Origin: Conexibacter sp. | GTDB taxonomy: Bacteria; Actinomycetota; Thermoleophilia; Solirubrobacterales; Solirubrobacteraceae | Assembly: GCA_025964325.1 (NCBI GenBank) | Contig: JAOPZA010000168.1 | Span: 1 to 46,350 of the forward strand | DNA: 46,350 nucleotides | Direction: 5' to 3' | In this document: piece after piece, positions 15,729-24,132 of the stretch | Position numbering within the stretch: position 1 is the first letter of the stretch | Layout of the letters: each line of letters begins with the position of its first letter | Position numbers and translations under genes: made by a program | The notes under the pieces: generated by a model | Told to the model about the DNA's origin: nothing | Database searches by the model: none | Seen by the model: the letters and a program-made list of their open reading frames with translations, nothing else

Positions 15729-16262
15729 ATGGAGCCCCAGGGACGGACTACCCCGCTCCGCCTCACCCTGATCGCCGCATTCGCCGTGCTGGCGATCGAC
15801 ATCGCGACGAAGCTCGCGGCCGTGCACTGGCTCCAGCAGCGGCCGCCCGTCGCGATCCTCGGCGGCGCCGTCCACCTGCAGCTGCTGCGCAACCCCGGGG
15901 GCCCGACCGGGATCCTCGACGACCACCCCGAGGTCGTCACCGCCGGCACGCTCGTCGCCGTGCTCGCGATGCTCGGCGTCACGCTGCGCGGGCGCGTGCG
16001 CACGCCGCTGGGGGCGCTCGCGCTCGGGCTCGTGCTCGGCGCCGGCACCGGCAACCTGCTCGATCGCCTGCTGCGCGGGCCCGGACCCTTCCGCGGCGGG
16101 GTCGTCGACTGGCTGCGACCGCCGTGGGGCGACGGGGTGATGAACTTCGCCGATCTGATGATCAACGCCGGGATCGTGCTCGGGGTCGTCGCGATCGTGC
16201 TCGCGCGCGGGTCCGCGCGGGCGCCCGCCGCGCCCGCGACCGAGCCGGCGCCGCCGGCCTGA
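15729..16262 (+). CDS. lspA: Signal peptidase II (LspA-like)
   Basis: 177-aa integral membrane aspartic protease that removes signal peptides from prolipoproteins. Seen: first helix with IDIATKLAAV (usual D-x-x-T-K), LLRNPGGPTGIL for the N-P-G segment, GNLLDRL with the first catalytic aspartate, and MNFADLMINAG with the second. All core residues are present, but the segment after the conserved N-x-G is atypical (PTG instead of AAF/W), so it may be a diverged paralogue. The tail is Ala/Pro-rich. Leaderless-type start. Confidence 0.8.
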   Translation: MEPQGRTTPLRLTLIAAFAVLAIDIATKLAAVHWLQQRPPVAILGGAVHLQLLRNPGGPTGILDDHPEVVTAGTLVAVLAMLGVTLRGRVRTPLGALALGLVLGAGTGNLLDRLLRGPGPFRGGVVDWLRPPWGDGVMNFADLMINAGIVLGVVAIVLARGSARAPAAPATEPAPPA

Positions 16263-16301
16263 GTCGGCAGAGCGCTGGACGAGTGGACCGCCCGAAACGC
16301 A

Positions 16302-16327
16302 GAAACCCCCGCGTTAGCAGGGGTTTC
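16302..16327. terminator. Bidirectional terminator between lspA and tRNA-Pro
   Basis: GAAACCCC (16302-16309) and GGGGTTTC (16320-16327) form a perfect 8-bp stem with T residues following in both directions. It sits between the convergent lspA and tRNA-Pro and should stop both transcripts. Confidence 0.75.
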
Positions 16328-16333
16328 GCGTAG

Positions 16334-16407
16334 TCGGGGCGCCCGGATTCGAACCGGGGACCTCGCCGACCCGAACGGCGCGCGCTACCAGGCTGCGCCA
16401 CGCCCCG
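16334..16407 (-). tRNA. tRNA-Pro(CGG)
   Basis: Complete 74-nt cloverleaf: acceptor CGGGGCG/CGCCCCG, anticodon stem CGCCG/CGGCG, loop TTCGGGT with anticodon CGG, T-loop TTCGAAT, discriminator A73, no encoded CCA. Upstream on the minus strand there is a TGTGG-GATACT extended -10 that overlaps the divergent promoter of the Nif3-like gene. Confidence 0.95.
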
Positions 16408-16457
16408 ACGAAGCTGCAGTATCCCACAGCCGACCGCTGATGGTAGCGTCGCCCACG

Positions 16458-17231
16458 ATGGCCGCCGCGACCGCTCCCACCGCCGACGTGCTCGCGTTCC
16501 TCGACGAGCTGCTCGAGCCGGGTCGCTTCAAGGACATGCAGCCGAACGGCCTGCAGCTGCCCGGCGCCGAGTCGGTCACGACGATCGTCACCGGCGTGAC
16601 CGCCCAGCTGGCCCTCTTCGAGCGCGCCGTCGAGGCCGGCGCGCAGCTCGTCATCACCCACCACGGCCTGCTGTGGGACTTCGATCCGCGCCGCATCGAC
16701 CGCGCGCAGGCGCGGCGGCTGAAGCTCCTGCTCGGCCACGACATCGCGCTCGCCAGCTACCACCTCCCGCTCGACGGCCACCCCGAGGTCGGCAACAACG
16801 CCCTGCTCGCCGTGGGGCTCGGCGCGAGCGCGCACCGGCCCGCCTTCGCACACGCCGGCGTGCCGATCGGCGCGATCGCGACCTTCGGCGCCGACGGCGT
16901 GCCGGCCGCCGAGCTGTTCGCCCGCGTCGCCGCGCTGACGGACCGGGCGCCGCTCGTCTTCGACGCCGGCCCGGCCCGCGTCCGCACGCTCGGGATCGTC
17001 TCCGGCTCGGCCGCGGGAGACCTCTCGGAGGCGATCGAGCTGGGCCTCGACGCCTTCCTCACGGGCGAGCCGAAGGAGCACGTGATGGCGCAGGCGCGCG
17101 AGCACGGCGTCCATTTCGTCGCGGCCGGCCACTACGCGACCGAGACGTTCGGCATCCGCCGGATCGGCGACCTCGTGGCGGAGCGCTTCGGCGTCCTTCA
17201 CCGATTCGTCGACATCCCAAACCCGATCTGA
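16458..17231 (+). CDS. Nif3-like dinuclear metal centre protein
   Basis: 257-aa member of the Nif3/GTP cyclohydrolase I type 2 family, a hexameric protein with a two-metal site and no firmly known role. Metal-ligand segments are visible: ITHHGLLWD, YHLPLDGHPEVGNN, and GHYATETFG near the end. It is the short form, without the inserted PII-like domain of longer homologues. ATG 16458 is preferred to ATG 16440 because TAGCGT (16444-16449) stands 8 nt before it, the same leaderless layout as other genes here. Confidence 0.88.
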   Translation: MAAATAPTADVLAFLDELLEPGRFKDMQPNGLQLPGAESVTTIVTGVTAQLALFERAVEAGAQLVITHHGLLWDFDPRRIDRAQARRLKLLLGHDIALASYHLPLDGHPEVGNNALLAVGLGASAHRPAFAHAGVPIGAIATFGADGVPAAELFARVAALTDRAPLVFDAGPARVRTLGIVSGSAAGDLSEAIELGLDAFLTGEPKEHVMAQAREHGVHFVAAGHYATETFGIRRIGDLVAERFGVLHRFVDIPNPI

Positions 17232-17240
17232 CGAGAGGGT

Positions 17241-17269
17241 TTGAGCCCGTCCTCCGAGAGGGGTATAAG
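17241..17269 (+). promoter_or_regulatory. Sigma-70 promoter for the 66-aa gene
   Basis: TTGAGC (17241-17246) and TATAAG (17264-17269) with a 17-bp spacer. With the GAGGAGG ribosome site before ATG 17310 it makes this small gene one of the best-equipped for expression in the window. Confidence 0.7.
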
Positions 17270-17309
17270 TGGCGCATGTAGCGAACCAACCGAGGAGGTC
17301 TGACGACCC

Positions 17310-17510
17310 ATGGCGAATCACCTGACGCCGACCGAGCTCGCACGCGAAGCCGGACTCGACCGGCGCGACGTCATCGCGAAGTGTCTCGAGACCGGCGTCC
17401 CGATCTTCCACGGACGGATCGACAAGACCCTCTTCCTCTCCAGCATCGGCCACAGCTCCGACGGGGCCGTCGTCACGGCCGCGCCGCGCGGCGGCTTCAC
17501 GACCGGATAG
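17310..17510 (+). CDS. Small HTH-like protein, 66 aa, unknown function
   Basis: I do not recognise a named family. The first half, LTPTELAREAGLDRRDVIAKCLETGVPIF, looks like a helix-turn-helix of MerR/excisionase style with the wing HGRIDKTLFL after it; the tail is flexible. Strong promoter (17241-17269) and GAGGAGG 7-13 nt before ATG argue that it is real. It lies between nif3-like and acyl-CoA synthetase genes in the same direction but with its own promoter. Could be a small DNA-binding regulator; uncertain. Confidence 0.75.
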   Translation: MANHLTPTELAREAGLDRRDVIAKCLETGVPIFHGRIDKTLFLSSIGHSSDGAVVTAAPRGGFTTG

Positions 17511-17599
17511 TCCACCGGCACCCGCGCGCAACCCGCGCACGAGCGCCCCGGCGCTCATACAATCGCCTCCTCTCGTTCGGCACACCTGAGGAGGATGTG

Positions 17600-19408
17600 A
17601 TGGAGGCCAGCGCTACGAGCGCCGTCGACGCGTCGACGGGTTCGAACACGATCGCCGATCTGCTGCTGCGAGCGGTCGAGCGCTATGGCGAACGCGTCGC
17701 CGTCAGCTCCAAGCAGGACGGCTCCTGGCAGGACGTGACCTTCGCGCAGGTGGGCGCGATCGTCGACGAGCTCTCGCTCGGCCTGCTCGACGCCGGGATC
17801 GTGCCGGGCGACCGCATCGCGATCCTCTGTCGGACCCGCCCGGAGTGGACCTACTGCGACTTCGCGGCGACGCAGATCGGCGCCGTCGTCGTCCCGATCT
17901 ATCCGACGAACTCGCCGGAGGAGTGCGAGTTCGTCCTCGCCGACTCCGAGGCCCGCGCGGTCGTCTGCGAGGACCACGAGCAGCTCGCGAAGATCGCGTC
18001 GGTCCGCGAGCGGCTGCCGCAGCTCGAGTTCGTCTTCGTGCTCGATCCCGCGACGGGCGAGGACGGGAGCGCGAGCGGCGACGCGATCGCGATCGACGTC
18101 GTCCGGGCGCGCGGACGCGGCGGCGACCACGCGCGGATCCGGCGCCTGGCCGAGACCGTCGAGCCGACGGACCCGTTCACCTTCATCTACACCTCCGGCA
18201 CGACGGGGCCGCCGAAGGGCTGCGTGCTGACGCACGGCAACTATCGCGCGATGCTGTCGATGGTCGAGGCGGCCGGCGGCACGACGGAGGACGAGGTGAC
18301 CTACCTCTATCTCCCGCTCGCCCACTCCTATGCGCTGCTCGTGCAGCTGCTGTCGTTCGACGTCGGTGCCTCGATCGCCTACTGGAGCAACGACACGCAG
18401 CAGATCATCGTGGAGCTGACCGAGGTCAGACCGACGAGCCTGCCGTCGGTGCCGCGCATCTTCGAGAAGATCTACACGCTCGTCACGAGCAACGCGCCGA
18501 AGGAGCAGATCCGCGGCGCGACCGAGGTCGGCGTGCGCGTGCGCGACCTGCTGCTGCGAGGCCAGACGGTTCCCGCCGAGCTGCAGGCCGCCTTCGACAG
18601 AGCCGACGCGGAGCTGTTCGTCAACGTCCGCAACGCGTTCGGCGGCCGCGTGCGCCAGGCCGTCTCCGGCGCGGCGCCGATCGCGAAGGAGATCCTCGAG
18701 TTCTTCTACGCCTGCGGCGTGCCCGTCTTCGAGGGCTACGGATTGACCGAGACTGCGACCGCCGCCACCTTCCAGTCGAGCGAGGAGCACAAGTTCGGCA
18801 CCGTCGGCAAGCCGTTCCCCGGCGTCGAGGCGAAGATCGCCGGCGACGGCGAGATCCTGATCCGCGGCGCCAACGTCTTCTCGGGCTACCACAAGCGCGA
18901 GGACGCGAGCTTCGGCGCCGTCGTCGACGGCTGGCTGCACACCGGCGACCTCGGCTCGCTCGACGAGGACGGCTTCCTCTCGATCACCGGCCGCAAGAAG
19001 GACATCATCATCACCGCCGGCGGCAAGAACCTGACGCCGGCCAACATCGAGAACGACCTCAAGCGCTCGCGCTGGGTCTCGCAGGCCGTGATGCACGGCG
19101 ATCGCCGCCCCTATCCGGTGATGCTGATCACGCTCGACGCCGAGGAGATCGTGCCGTGGGCCCAGCAGCAGGGCCTGCCGACCGAGATCGCGGAGCTCGC
19201 CCGCGAGCCGCAGGTGCGGGCGCTGATCCAGGCCGATCTCGACGCCGCGAACGAGCGCTACGCGCAGGTGGAGCGGGTCAAGCGCTTCGCGATCCTCGAC
19301 CACGACCTCTCGCAGGAGACGGGTGAGCTGACGCCCACGCTGAAGGTGAAGCGCAACGTCGTCAACGAGAAGTACGCCCCGATCCTCGATGGGCTCTACG
19401 CGCAGTGA
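17600..19408 (+). CDS. Long-chain acyl-CoA synthetase (FadD15/FAA-like)
   Basis: 602-aa ANL-superfamily adenylating enzyme that activates long-chain fatty acids to acyl-CoA via acyl-AMP. Seen: P-loop-like YTSGTTGPPKG near residue 195, GYGLTETATA, the GWLHTGDLG segment with the ribose-binding aspartate, GRKKDIIITAGGKNLTP hinge, and the C-terminal lysine region TPTLKVKRNVV. Length and motifs fit the actinobacterial FadD15 type. ATG 17600 has GAGGAGG six nt upstream. Cytosolic or membrane-associated; feeds beta-oxidation or lipid synthesis. Confidence 0.9.
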   Translation: MEASATSAVDASTGSNTIADLLLRAVERYGERVAVSSKQDGSWQDVTFAQVGAIVDELSLGLLDAGIVPGDRIAILCRTRPEWTYCDFAATQIGAVVVPIYPTNSPEECEFVLADSEARAVVCEDHEQLAKIASVRERLPQLEFVFVLDPATGEDGSASGDAIAIDVVRARGRGGDHARIRRLAETVEPTDPFTFIYTSGTTGPPKGCVLTHGNYRAMLSMVEAAGGTTEDEVTYLYLPLAHSYALLVQLLSFDVGASIAYWSNDTQQIIVELTEVRPTSLPSVPRIFEKIYTLVTSNAPKEQIRGATEVGVRVRDLLLRGQTVPAELQAAFDRADAELFVNVRNAFGGRVRQAVSGAAPIAKEILEFFYACGVPVFEGYGLTETATAATFQSSEEHKFGTVGKPFPGVEAKIAGDGEILIRGANVFSGYHKREDASFGAVVDGWLHTGDLGSLDEDGFLSITGRKKDIIITAGGKNLTPANIENDLKRSRWVSQAVMHGDRRPYPVMLITLDAEEIVPWAQQQGLPTEIAELAREPQVRALIQADLDAANERYAQVERVKRFAILDHDLSQETGELTPTLKVKRNVVNEKYAPILDGLYAQ

Positions 19409-19434
19409 CCCGACGGGCGTAGCCTGAGGGGCGC

Positions 19435-19911
19435 ATGCGCACGGATCCGACCGACACCGGCGGCCTCTTCGTCAGCCGCCGACCGGGCACCCGTCCGGTC
19501 CACTACCGCGAGCCGCCGCCACAGCCCGACGGCGGCCGGCGGGCCTTCGACGGTGCGCTCGCGGTCGCGATCCTCGCGCTGATGGTCGTCGTCAACCTCT
19601 CCTTCTGGGGGCCGCTGCCGCTCGCCTGCCTCTGGCTCGGCGGCCGCACGCAGTGGTGGTCCGACAGCGTCGGCGTCGGGATCGCCGTCGCCTTCGCCGT
19701 CCTCGGCGCCGGCCTGCTGCTCGGCTTGATGGCGCTCAAGCGGCTCGACGCCGCCTGGGTGCTCGTGCGCCGCGCGAGCGGCCACGACCAGCGCGACGGC
19801 GTGATCGGCCGCATCTTCATGTACTGCTGCATGGTCGGCGTCCCGGTCTTCGTCGTCTGGCTGCTGGGCTTCAGCGGAGCGCAGCTGTCGGGCGGCGGCG
19901 TCTCGCTCTAG
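19435..19911 (+). CDS. Small membrane protein, 158 aa, unknown function
   Basis: No family recognised. A polar Pro/Arg-rich N-terminus of about 38 residues is followed by three hydrophobic segments (about 42-65, 80-100 and 125-145), with a basic loop between the second and third. Two adjacent cysteines (YCCMVGVP) lie in the last helix. TAGCCT 9 nt before ATG 19435 suggests a leaderless start. Its TAG stop overlaps the GTG of the HisC-like gene, so the two are coupled. Confidence 0.7.
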   Translation: MRTDPTDTGGLFVSRRPGTRPVHYREPPPQPDGGRRAFDGALAVAILALMVVVNLSFWGPLPLACLWLGGRTQWWSDSVGVGIAVAFAVLGAGLLLGLMALKRLDAAWVLVRRASGHDQRDGVIGRIFMYCCMVGVPVFVVWLLGFSGAQLSGGGVSL

Positions 19912-21014
19912 TGGGCCTGCGCGACTACTACCGGCAGTTCGCCGGCATGAACGACGCCGAGGTCAGCGCCGAGCTGCGCGAGCGAGCGGACGAGGCGCGC
20001 CGGCGGGCGCTGACGAGAGTCGACGCGCTCGACCTCTCGCGCACGACCTGGCACGAGCTGCCGCATCCCGACGTCGTCGCCGCCGTCACGTTCGCGGCGC
20101 GCGGGGCGATCAACGCCCTGCCCGACCCGACGGCCGGCGAGCTGCGCCGCGAGCTCGGCGACCGCAACGGCGTGCCGCCCGAGCGCGTCGTGGTCGGCCA
20201 CGGCGCCGCCGGCCTGCTGGCGGCGGCGGCGAGCGCGTTGCTGGGCGCGGACGACGAGCTGCTGACGCCGTGGCCGTCCTACGGCCTCTACCCGGTGATG
20301 GCGCAGCGCGCCGGCGCCCGCGCCGTGCCGCTGCCGGACGGGCACGACGTCGCTTCCATGCTGGCCGCGGTGACGCCGCGCACCCGCGCGATCGCGCTCT
20401 GCAACCCGAACGACCCGACCGGCGCGCACCTCTCCTCCGGCGCGCTGCGCGAGCTGCTCGACGCGCTGCCCGAGCGGGTCTCGCTGCTGCTCGACGAGGC
20501 GCTCGCCGACTACGTCGCGAGCGAGCAGCCCGGCACGACGACGGCGCTGCTCGAGCGGCACCCGCGGCTGCTGATCTTCCGCACCTTCTCGAAGGTCTAC
20601 GGGCTCGCCGGACTGCGCTGCGGCTATGCGCTGGGCGGCCCCGGCGCCGAGGACCTGCTCGCCCGCATCGCGCCGCAGCTGGGCGTCGGGATCCCCGCGC
20701 AGGCCGGCGCGCTCGAGGCGCTGCGGGCCTGCGGGCCCCAGGTCGCGCTGCGCCGCGCGGTCGTGATCGCCGAACGCGCGCGGCTGCTCGACGCCCTCCA
20801 CGACCTGCCGGTCGACGCCCCGCCGAGCGAGGCGAACATGCTCTGGCTGCGCAGCGGCGGCCTCGCCGCGAGCGAGCTGACGGCGCGGCTGCGGCGCGCC
20901 GGCGTGGTCGTCTTCGACGGCGCCGAGGTCGGCGACGGGCACCACGTGCGCGCGGCGATCCAGAGCCCGGCCGCGAGCGATCGGCTGCTCGACGCGCTGC
21001 GCGCGGTGTTCTGA
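19911..21014 (+). CDS. HisC-like PLP aminotransferase (fold type I)
   Basis: 367-aa class I/II aminotransferase related to histidinol-phosphate aminotransferase. Seen: PNDPTGAHLS (cofactor and substrate contact), LLLDEALADYV with the PLP-binding aspartate, and the Schiff-base lysine in RTFSKVYGLAGLRCGYALG. The N-terminus carries an unusual 45-residue leader before the usual LPHPDVV segment. GTG 19911 overlaps the upstream stop. No other his genes are near, so it may act on a different phosphorylated or aromatic amino acid. Confidence 0.8.
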   Translation: MGLRDYYRQFAGMNDAEVSAELRERADEARRRALTRVDALDLSRTTWHELPHPDVVAAVTFAARGAINALPDPTAGELRRELGDRNGVPPERVVVGHGAAGLLAAAASALLGADDELLTPWPSYGLYPVMAQRAGARAVPLPDGHDVASMLAAVTPRTRAIALCNPNDPTGAHLSSGALRELLDALPERVSLLLDEALADYVASEQPGTTTALLERHPRLLIFRTFSKVYGLAGLRCGYALGGPGAEDLLARIAPQLGVGIPAQAGALEALRACGPQVALRRAVVIAERARLLDALHDLPVDAPPSEANMLWLRSGGLAASELTARLRRAGVVVFDGAEVGDGHHVRAAIQSPAASDRLLDALRAVF

Positions 21015-21041
21015 GCGCCGCGGCGCCGGGGCGCGTAGCGC

Positions 21042-22292
21042 CTACTCGGAGGCCGACTGGCGCAGCAGGGTCCCCGTCGTCTGCTCGAGGATCTTGCGCC
21101 AACCCGCCGTCTGCTCCGGTTCGGCGGCGAAGTGCTTGACGACCTTGCGCACCCGCGCGCCGGAGATCTCGATCCCGTGTCTCGCCGCGACGTGCTTGAG
21201 GCGGTCGTAGTCGGCCGCCAGCTTGACCGTCACGGAGCGGAAGCCGTGGCGCGCGATCTCGACGCGGGAGCCGTAGTTCATGATGCTCGTCTCGAACATC
21301 AGGCGGTCGGTCGGCTCCGGCTCGATCAGCACGAAATCGACCCCCGGATAGCGCTGCTCCCACAGCTCCTTCTGCGCGTGCAGCCGCTCGTAGGTCATCA
21401 GCTTGAACGTCTGGTAGCCGATCCGCGGGAAGCCCATCTCGGAGATGCGGCGCCCGCGCGTCCCGTCGGCCTGCACGTCGTTGACATACGGCACGAGCGG
21501 GTTGACCACGACCACGAGCTTGGCGCCGGCGTCGACCGCGATGTCGAGGTTCGTGGTCGAGACGATCCCGCCGTCGACCAGCTCGCGCTCGCGGACGCGA
21601 ACCGGCTCGTACACCATCGGCAGGGCCGTCGAGGCGCGCACCGCGGTCGAGATCGGCACGTCGTCCCAGCCGTCGGCGCCGAAGACGATCCGCTCGCACG
21701 TGTCGAGGTCGGTCGCCGTCAGATAGAGCTCGCGCGTCAGCTCGCGGAAGTCGTCGCTGTGCTCCGGCCCCTGCAGCACCGCGCGCACGTAGGACTCGAT
21801 CCCGGCGCCCGAGTAGAAGCCGGACGGCATTCCCTCCGCGAGCGTCAGCACGACGTCGAGCGCCGAGACCTGCCCGACCTGCCCGGCGAGCTGGCGCGCG
21901 AGTCTCGCGAGGCGGAACGGGAAGACGAGCGCCTTGCCGGCCAGCTCGCGGACGTTCAGGTGCAGCAGCGTGCCGAGGTCGATGTCCGGGAACGGCGTCG
22001 GCACCTGGCGGTTGACGACCCGCATCATCTCCTCGGGCGTGATCGCGTTCGCCGTCATCGCCGCGACGAAGGAGCCCGCGCTCGTGCCGACGTAGACGTC
22101 GAAGTCGCTCACGCTGCGGTTCACCGAGAGGAGGTCGAGCGCTCGCAGCGCGCCGATCTCGTACACGGCGCCCGTGAGGCCGCCGCCGCCGAGGACGAGC
22201 GCCGTCTTCGACCGTCGCGAGCGCCGCGCACGTGCCGCGCTCGCACGGCGCGGGCGCGGCGCGGGACCGTCGAGGCTGACGACTCTCCCCAT
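21042..22292 (-). CDS. Patatin-like phospholipase
   Basis: 416-aa patatin-family acyl hydrolase, likely cytosolic lipase. Seen: oxyanion loop GGGGLTG at about 35-41, nucleophile elbow GTSAG at 69-73 with Ser71, and the catalytic aspartate in LVDGGIVSTTN. A basic stretch of about 30 residues precedes the domain. ATG 22292 has TAGACT 6 nt upstream and no Shine-Dalgarno (leaderless type). Convergent with the HisC-like gene; GC-rich hairpin material fills the 27-bp gap. Confidence 0.88.
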   Translation of the reverse strand: MGRVVSLDGPAPRPRRASAARARRSRRSKTALVLGGGGLTGAVYEIGALRALDLLSVNRSVSDFDVYVGTSAGSFVAAMTANAITPEEMMRVVNRQVPTPFPDIDLGTLLHLNVRELAGKALVFPFRLARLARQLAGQVGQVSALDVVLTLAEGMPSGFYSGAGIESYVRAVLQGPEHSDDFRELTRELYLTATDLDTCERIVFGADGWDDVPISTAVRASTALPMVYEPVRVRERELVDGGIVSTTNLDIAVDAGAKLVVVVNPLVPYVNDVQADGTRGRRISEMGFPRIGYQTFKLMTYERLHAQKELWEQRYPGVDFVLIEPEPTDRLMFETSIMNYGSRVEIARHGFRSVTVKLAADYDRLKHVAARHGIEISGARVRKVVKHFAAEPEQTAGWRKILEQTTGTLLRQSASE

Positions 22293-22363
22293 CGGCGTAG
22301 TCTACGGCGACGTTTGGACGGACCAGACCGCTACTCCGCGCCCGCGCTGTTGTTGAGACGATC

Positions 22364-23704
22364 GTGCCCTTGCTCGCCGCCCGCTCCCACCGCCCTGCCG
22401 TGCGCGTCGCGTTCGCGCTCCTCCTCGCCGCGCTCGCCTGCGCGGGCGCTGCTGCCCTGCGGCCGGCCGGGGCTCGCGCCGCCAGCAGCTCCCTGTCGAC
22501 GCAGATCGCCAACCAGCTGGCGCGCGCCGGCGGCGCATCCGGCGCCTTCGTGCTCGACACGACGAGCGGCCGGGCGCTCGCGACCGTGCGCGCCGACACG
22601 GCCCGGATCCCGGCGTCGAACGAGAAGCTGTTCACGACCGCGACCGCGCTGCTGCGCTTCGGTGCCGCCACGTCGCTGGCGACGACGATCTACGGCAGCG
22701 GGCAGGTCGACGACGCCGGCGTGTGGCACGGCGACCTCTATCTGCGCGGCGCCGGCGACCCGACCTTCGGCAGCGCCAGCTTCGTCCGCAGCGCCTACGG
22801 CGCCGGCGCCGACGTGAGCAGCCTCGCGACGCGGCTCGCCGCGAGCGGGATCACCAGCGTCACCGGCGCGATCTACGGCGACGAGTCGTGGTTCGACACC
22901 CGCCGCGGCGGCCCCGCATCCGGCTACCGCGTCGACTACGACATCGGCGGACCGCTCAGCGGGCTCGATTTCAACCGCGGGCTCGCGAACGAGAAGGGCA
23001 CGGCACTGCAGACGAAGCCGGCGACGTTCGCCGCCCAGCAGCTCGCGGCCGCGTTGAAGACGGCGCGCGTGCGCGTCAGCAGCCGGATCGGCGAACGGCG
23101 CGCTCCAGCCGGCGCGCAGCCGCTCGTCTCCGTCGACTCGCCGACGATGGCGACGCTCGTGAAGCTCACGCTCGTCCCGTCCGACAACTTCTTCGCCGAG
23201 ATCCTGTTGAAGGACCTCGGCGCCAAGTACGGCGCCGGCGGCTCGACGGCGGCCGGTGCCGCGGTCGTGCGCAGCACGCTCGCGTCGCGCTTCGGCGTCT
23301 CCCCCACGGTGCTCGACGGCTCGGGCCTCTCGCGCGGCGACGCCACGACGCCCCGCCAGGTCGTCACGCTCCTCGACGGGATGCGCGATCAGGCCGGCTT
23401 CCGCAGCGGCTTCGCGGTCGCCGGACGCACCGGCACGCTTGCGGCGCGGATGCGCCGGACCTCGGCGCAGGACCGCTGCGTCGGCAAGACCGGCACGCTC
23501 TCGAACGTCTCCGCCCTGTCGGGCTACTGCACGACCGCGAACGGGCATCTGCTGGCCTACTCGCTGCTTCAGAACAGCGTCTCGCCGACGGCGGCGCACA
23601 CGGTGCAGGACCGGATCGCGATCGCGCTGGCGCGGCTCGCGCCGAGCGGGCCGCCGCGCGCGACCCCGACGGGCGGCGCCGGTGCCGTCCGCGCAACGAG
23701 GTAG
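22364..23704 (+). CDS. dacB: D-alanyl-D-alanine carboxypeptidase/endopeptidase (PBP4)
   Basis: 446-aa class C penicillin-binding protein of the DacB/PBP4 type, trimming or cutting peptidoglycan stem peptides outside the membrane. Seen: N-terminal hydrophobic signal segment (about 13-37), SNEK active-site motif at 85-88, SDN near residue 270, and KTGT near 370. A Gly/Ala-rich tail ends the protein. Start GTG 22364. Its TAG stop is also the first three bases of the TAGCTT hexamer in front of mscL. Confidence 0.9.
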   Translation: MPLLAARSHRPAVRVAFALLLAALACAGAAALRPAGARAASSSLSTQIANQLARAGGASGAFVLDTTSGRALATVRADTARIPASNEKLFTTATALLRFGAATSLATTIYGSGQVDDAGVWHGDLYLRGAGDPTFGSASFVRSAYGAGADVSSLATRLAASGITSVTGAIYGDESWFDTRRGGPASGYRVDYDIGGPLSGLDFNRGLANEKGTALQTKPATFAAQQLAAALKTARVRVSSRIGERRAPAGAQPLVSVDSPTMATLVKLTLVPSDNFFAEILLKDLGAKYGAGGSTAAGAAVVRSTLASRFGVSPTVLDGSGLSRGDATTPRQVVTLLDGMRDQAGFRSGFAVAGRTGTLAARMRRTSAQDRCVGKTGTLSNVSALSGYCTTANGHLLAYSLLQNSVSPTAAHTVQDRIAIALARLAPSGPPRATPTGGAGAVRATR

Positions 23705-23715
23705 CTTGCCCGCCG

Positions 23716-24126
23716 GTGTTGGCCGGCTTCAAGAAGTTCATCCTCCGCGGGAACGTCGTCGAGCTCGCGGTCGCCGTCGTGGTGGGCGCGGCGTTCGGCG
23801 CGATCGTCACCGCGCTCGTCGCCGACATCATCACGCCGATCATCGCCGCGATCGGCGGCAAGCCCGACTTCTCGAACCTCGCCTTCACGATCAACGGCAG
23901 CCGCTTCACCTACGGCCACTTCGTCAACGCCGTGATCTCGTTCCTGATCGTGGCGGCCGCGATCTACTTCCTCGTCGTCGCGCCGCTCGAGCGGCTGCGG
24001 CCGAAGCCGCCCGACGATGCGTCGCGCATGTGCCCGGAGTGCACGAGCCGCATCCCGCGCGAGGCGAGACGGTGCATGTACTGCACCTCGGTCGTGACGC
24101 CGACGCCCGCGCCGCCGGCGCGCTGA
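23716..24126 (+). CDS. mscL: Large-conductance mechanosensitive channel with zinc ribbon
   Basis: 136-aa MscL, the pentameric channel that opens under osmotic downshock. Seen: FKKFILRGNVVELAVAVVVGAAF (amphipathic start and first pore helix), a short periplasmic loop, and second helix VNAVISFLIVAAAIYFLVV followed by APLERLRP. The C-terminus adds CPECTSRIPREARRCMYC, a four-cysteine zinc-ribbon-like module replacing the usual cytoplasmic helix bundle. GTG 23716 lies 8 nt after TAGCTT, so expression is probably leaderless and separate from dacB. Confidence 0.92.
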   Translation: MLAGFKKFILRGNVVELAVAVVVGAAFGAIVTALVADIITPIIAAIGGKPDFSNLAFTINGSRFTYGHFVNAVISFLIVAAAIYFLVVAPLERLRPKPPDDASRMCPECTSRIPREARRCMYCTSVVTPTPAPPAR

Positions 24127-24132
24127 GCCCGC

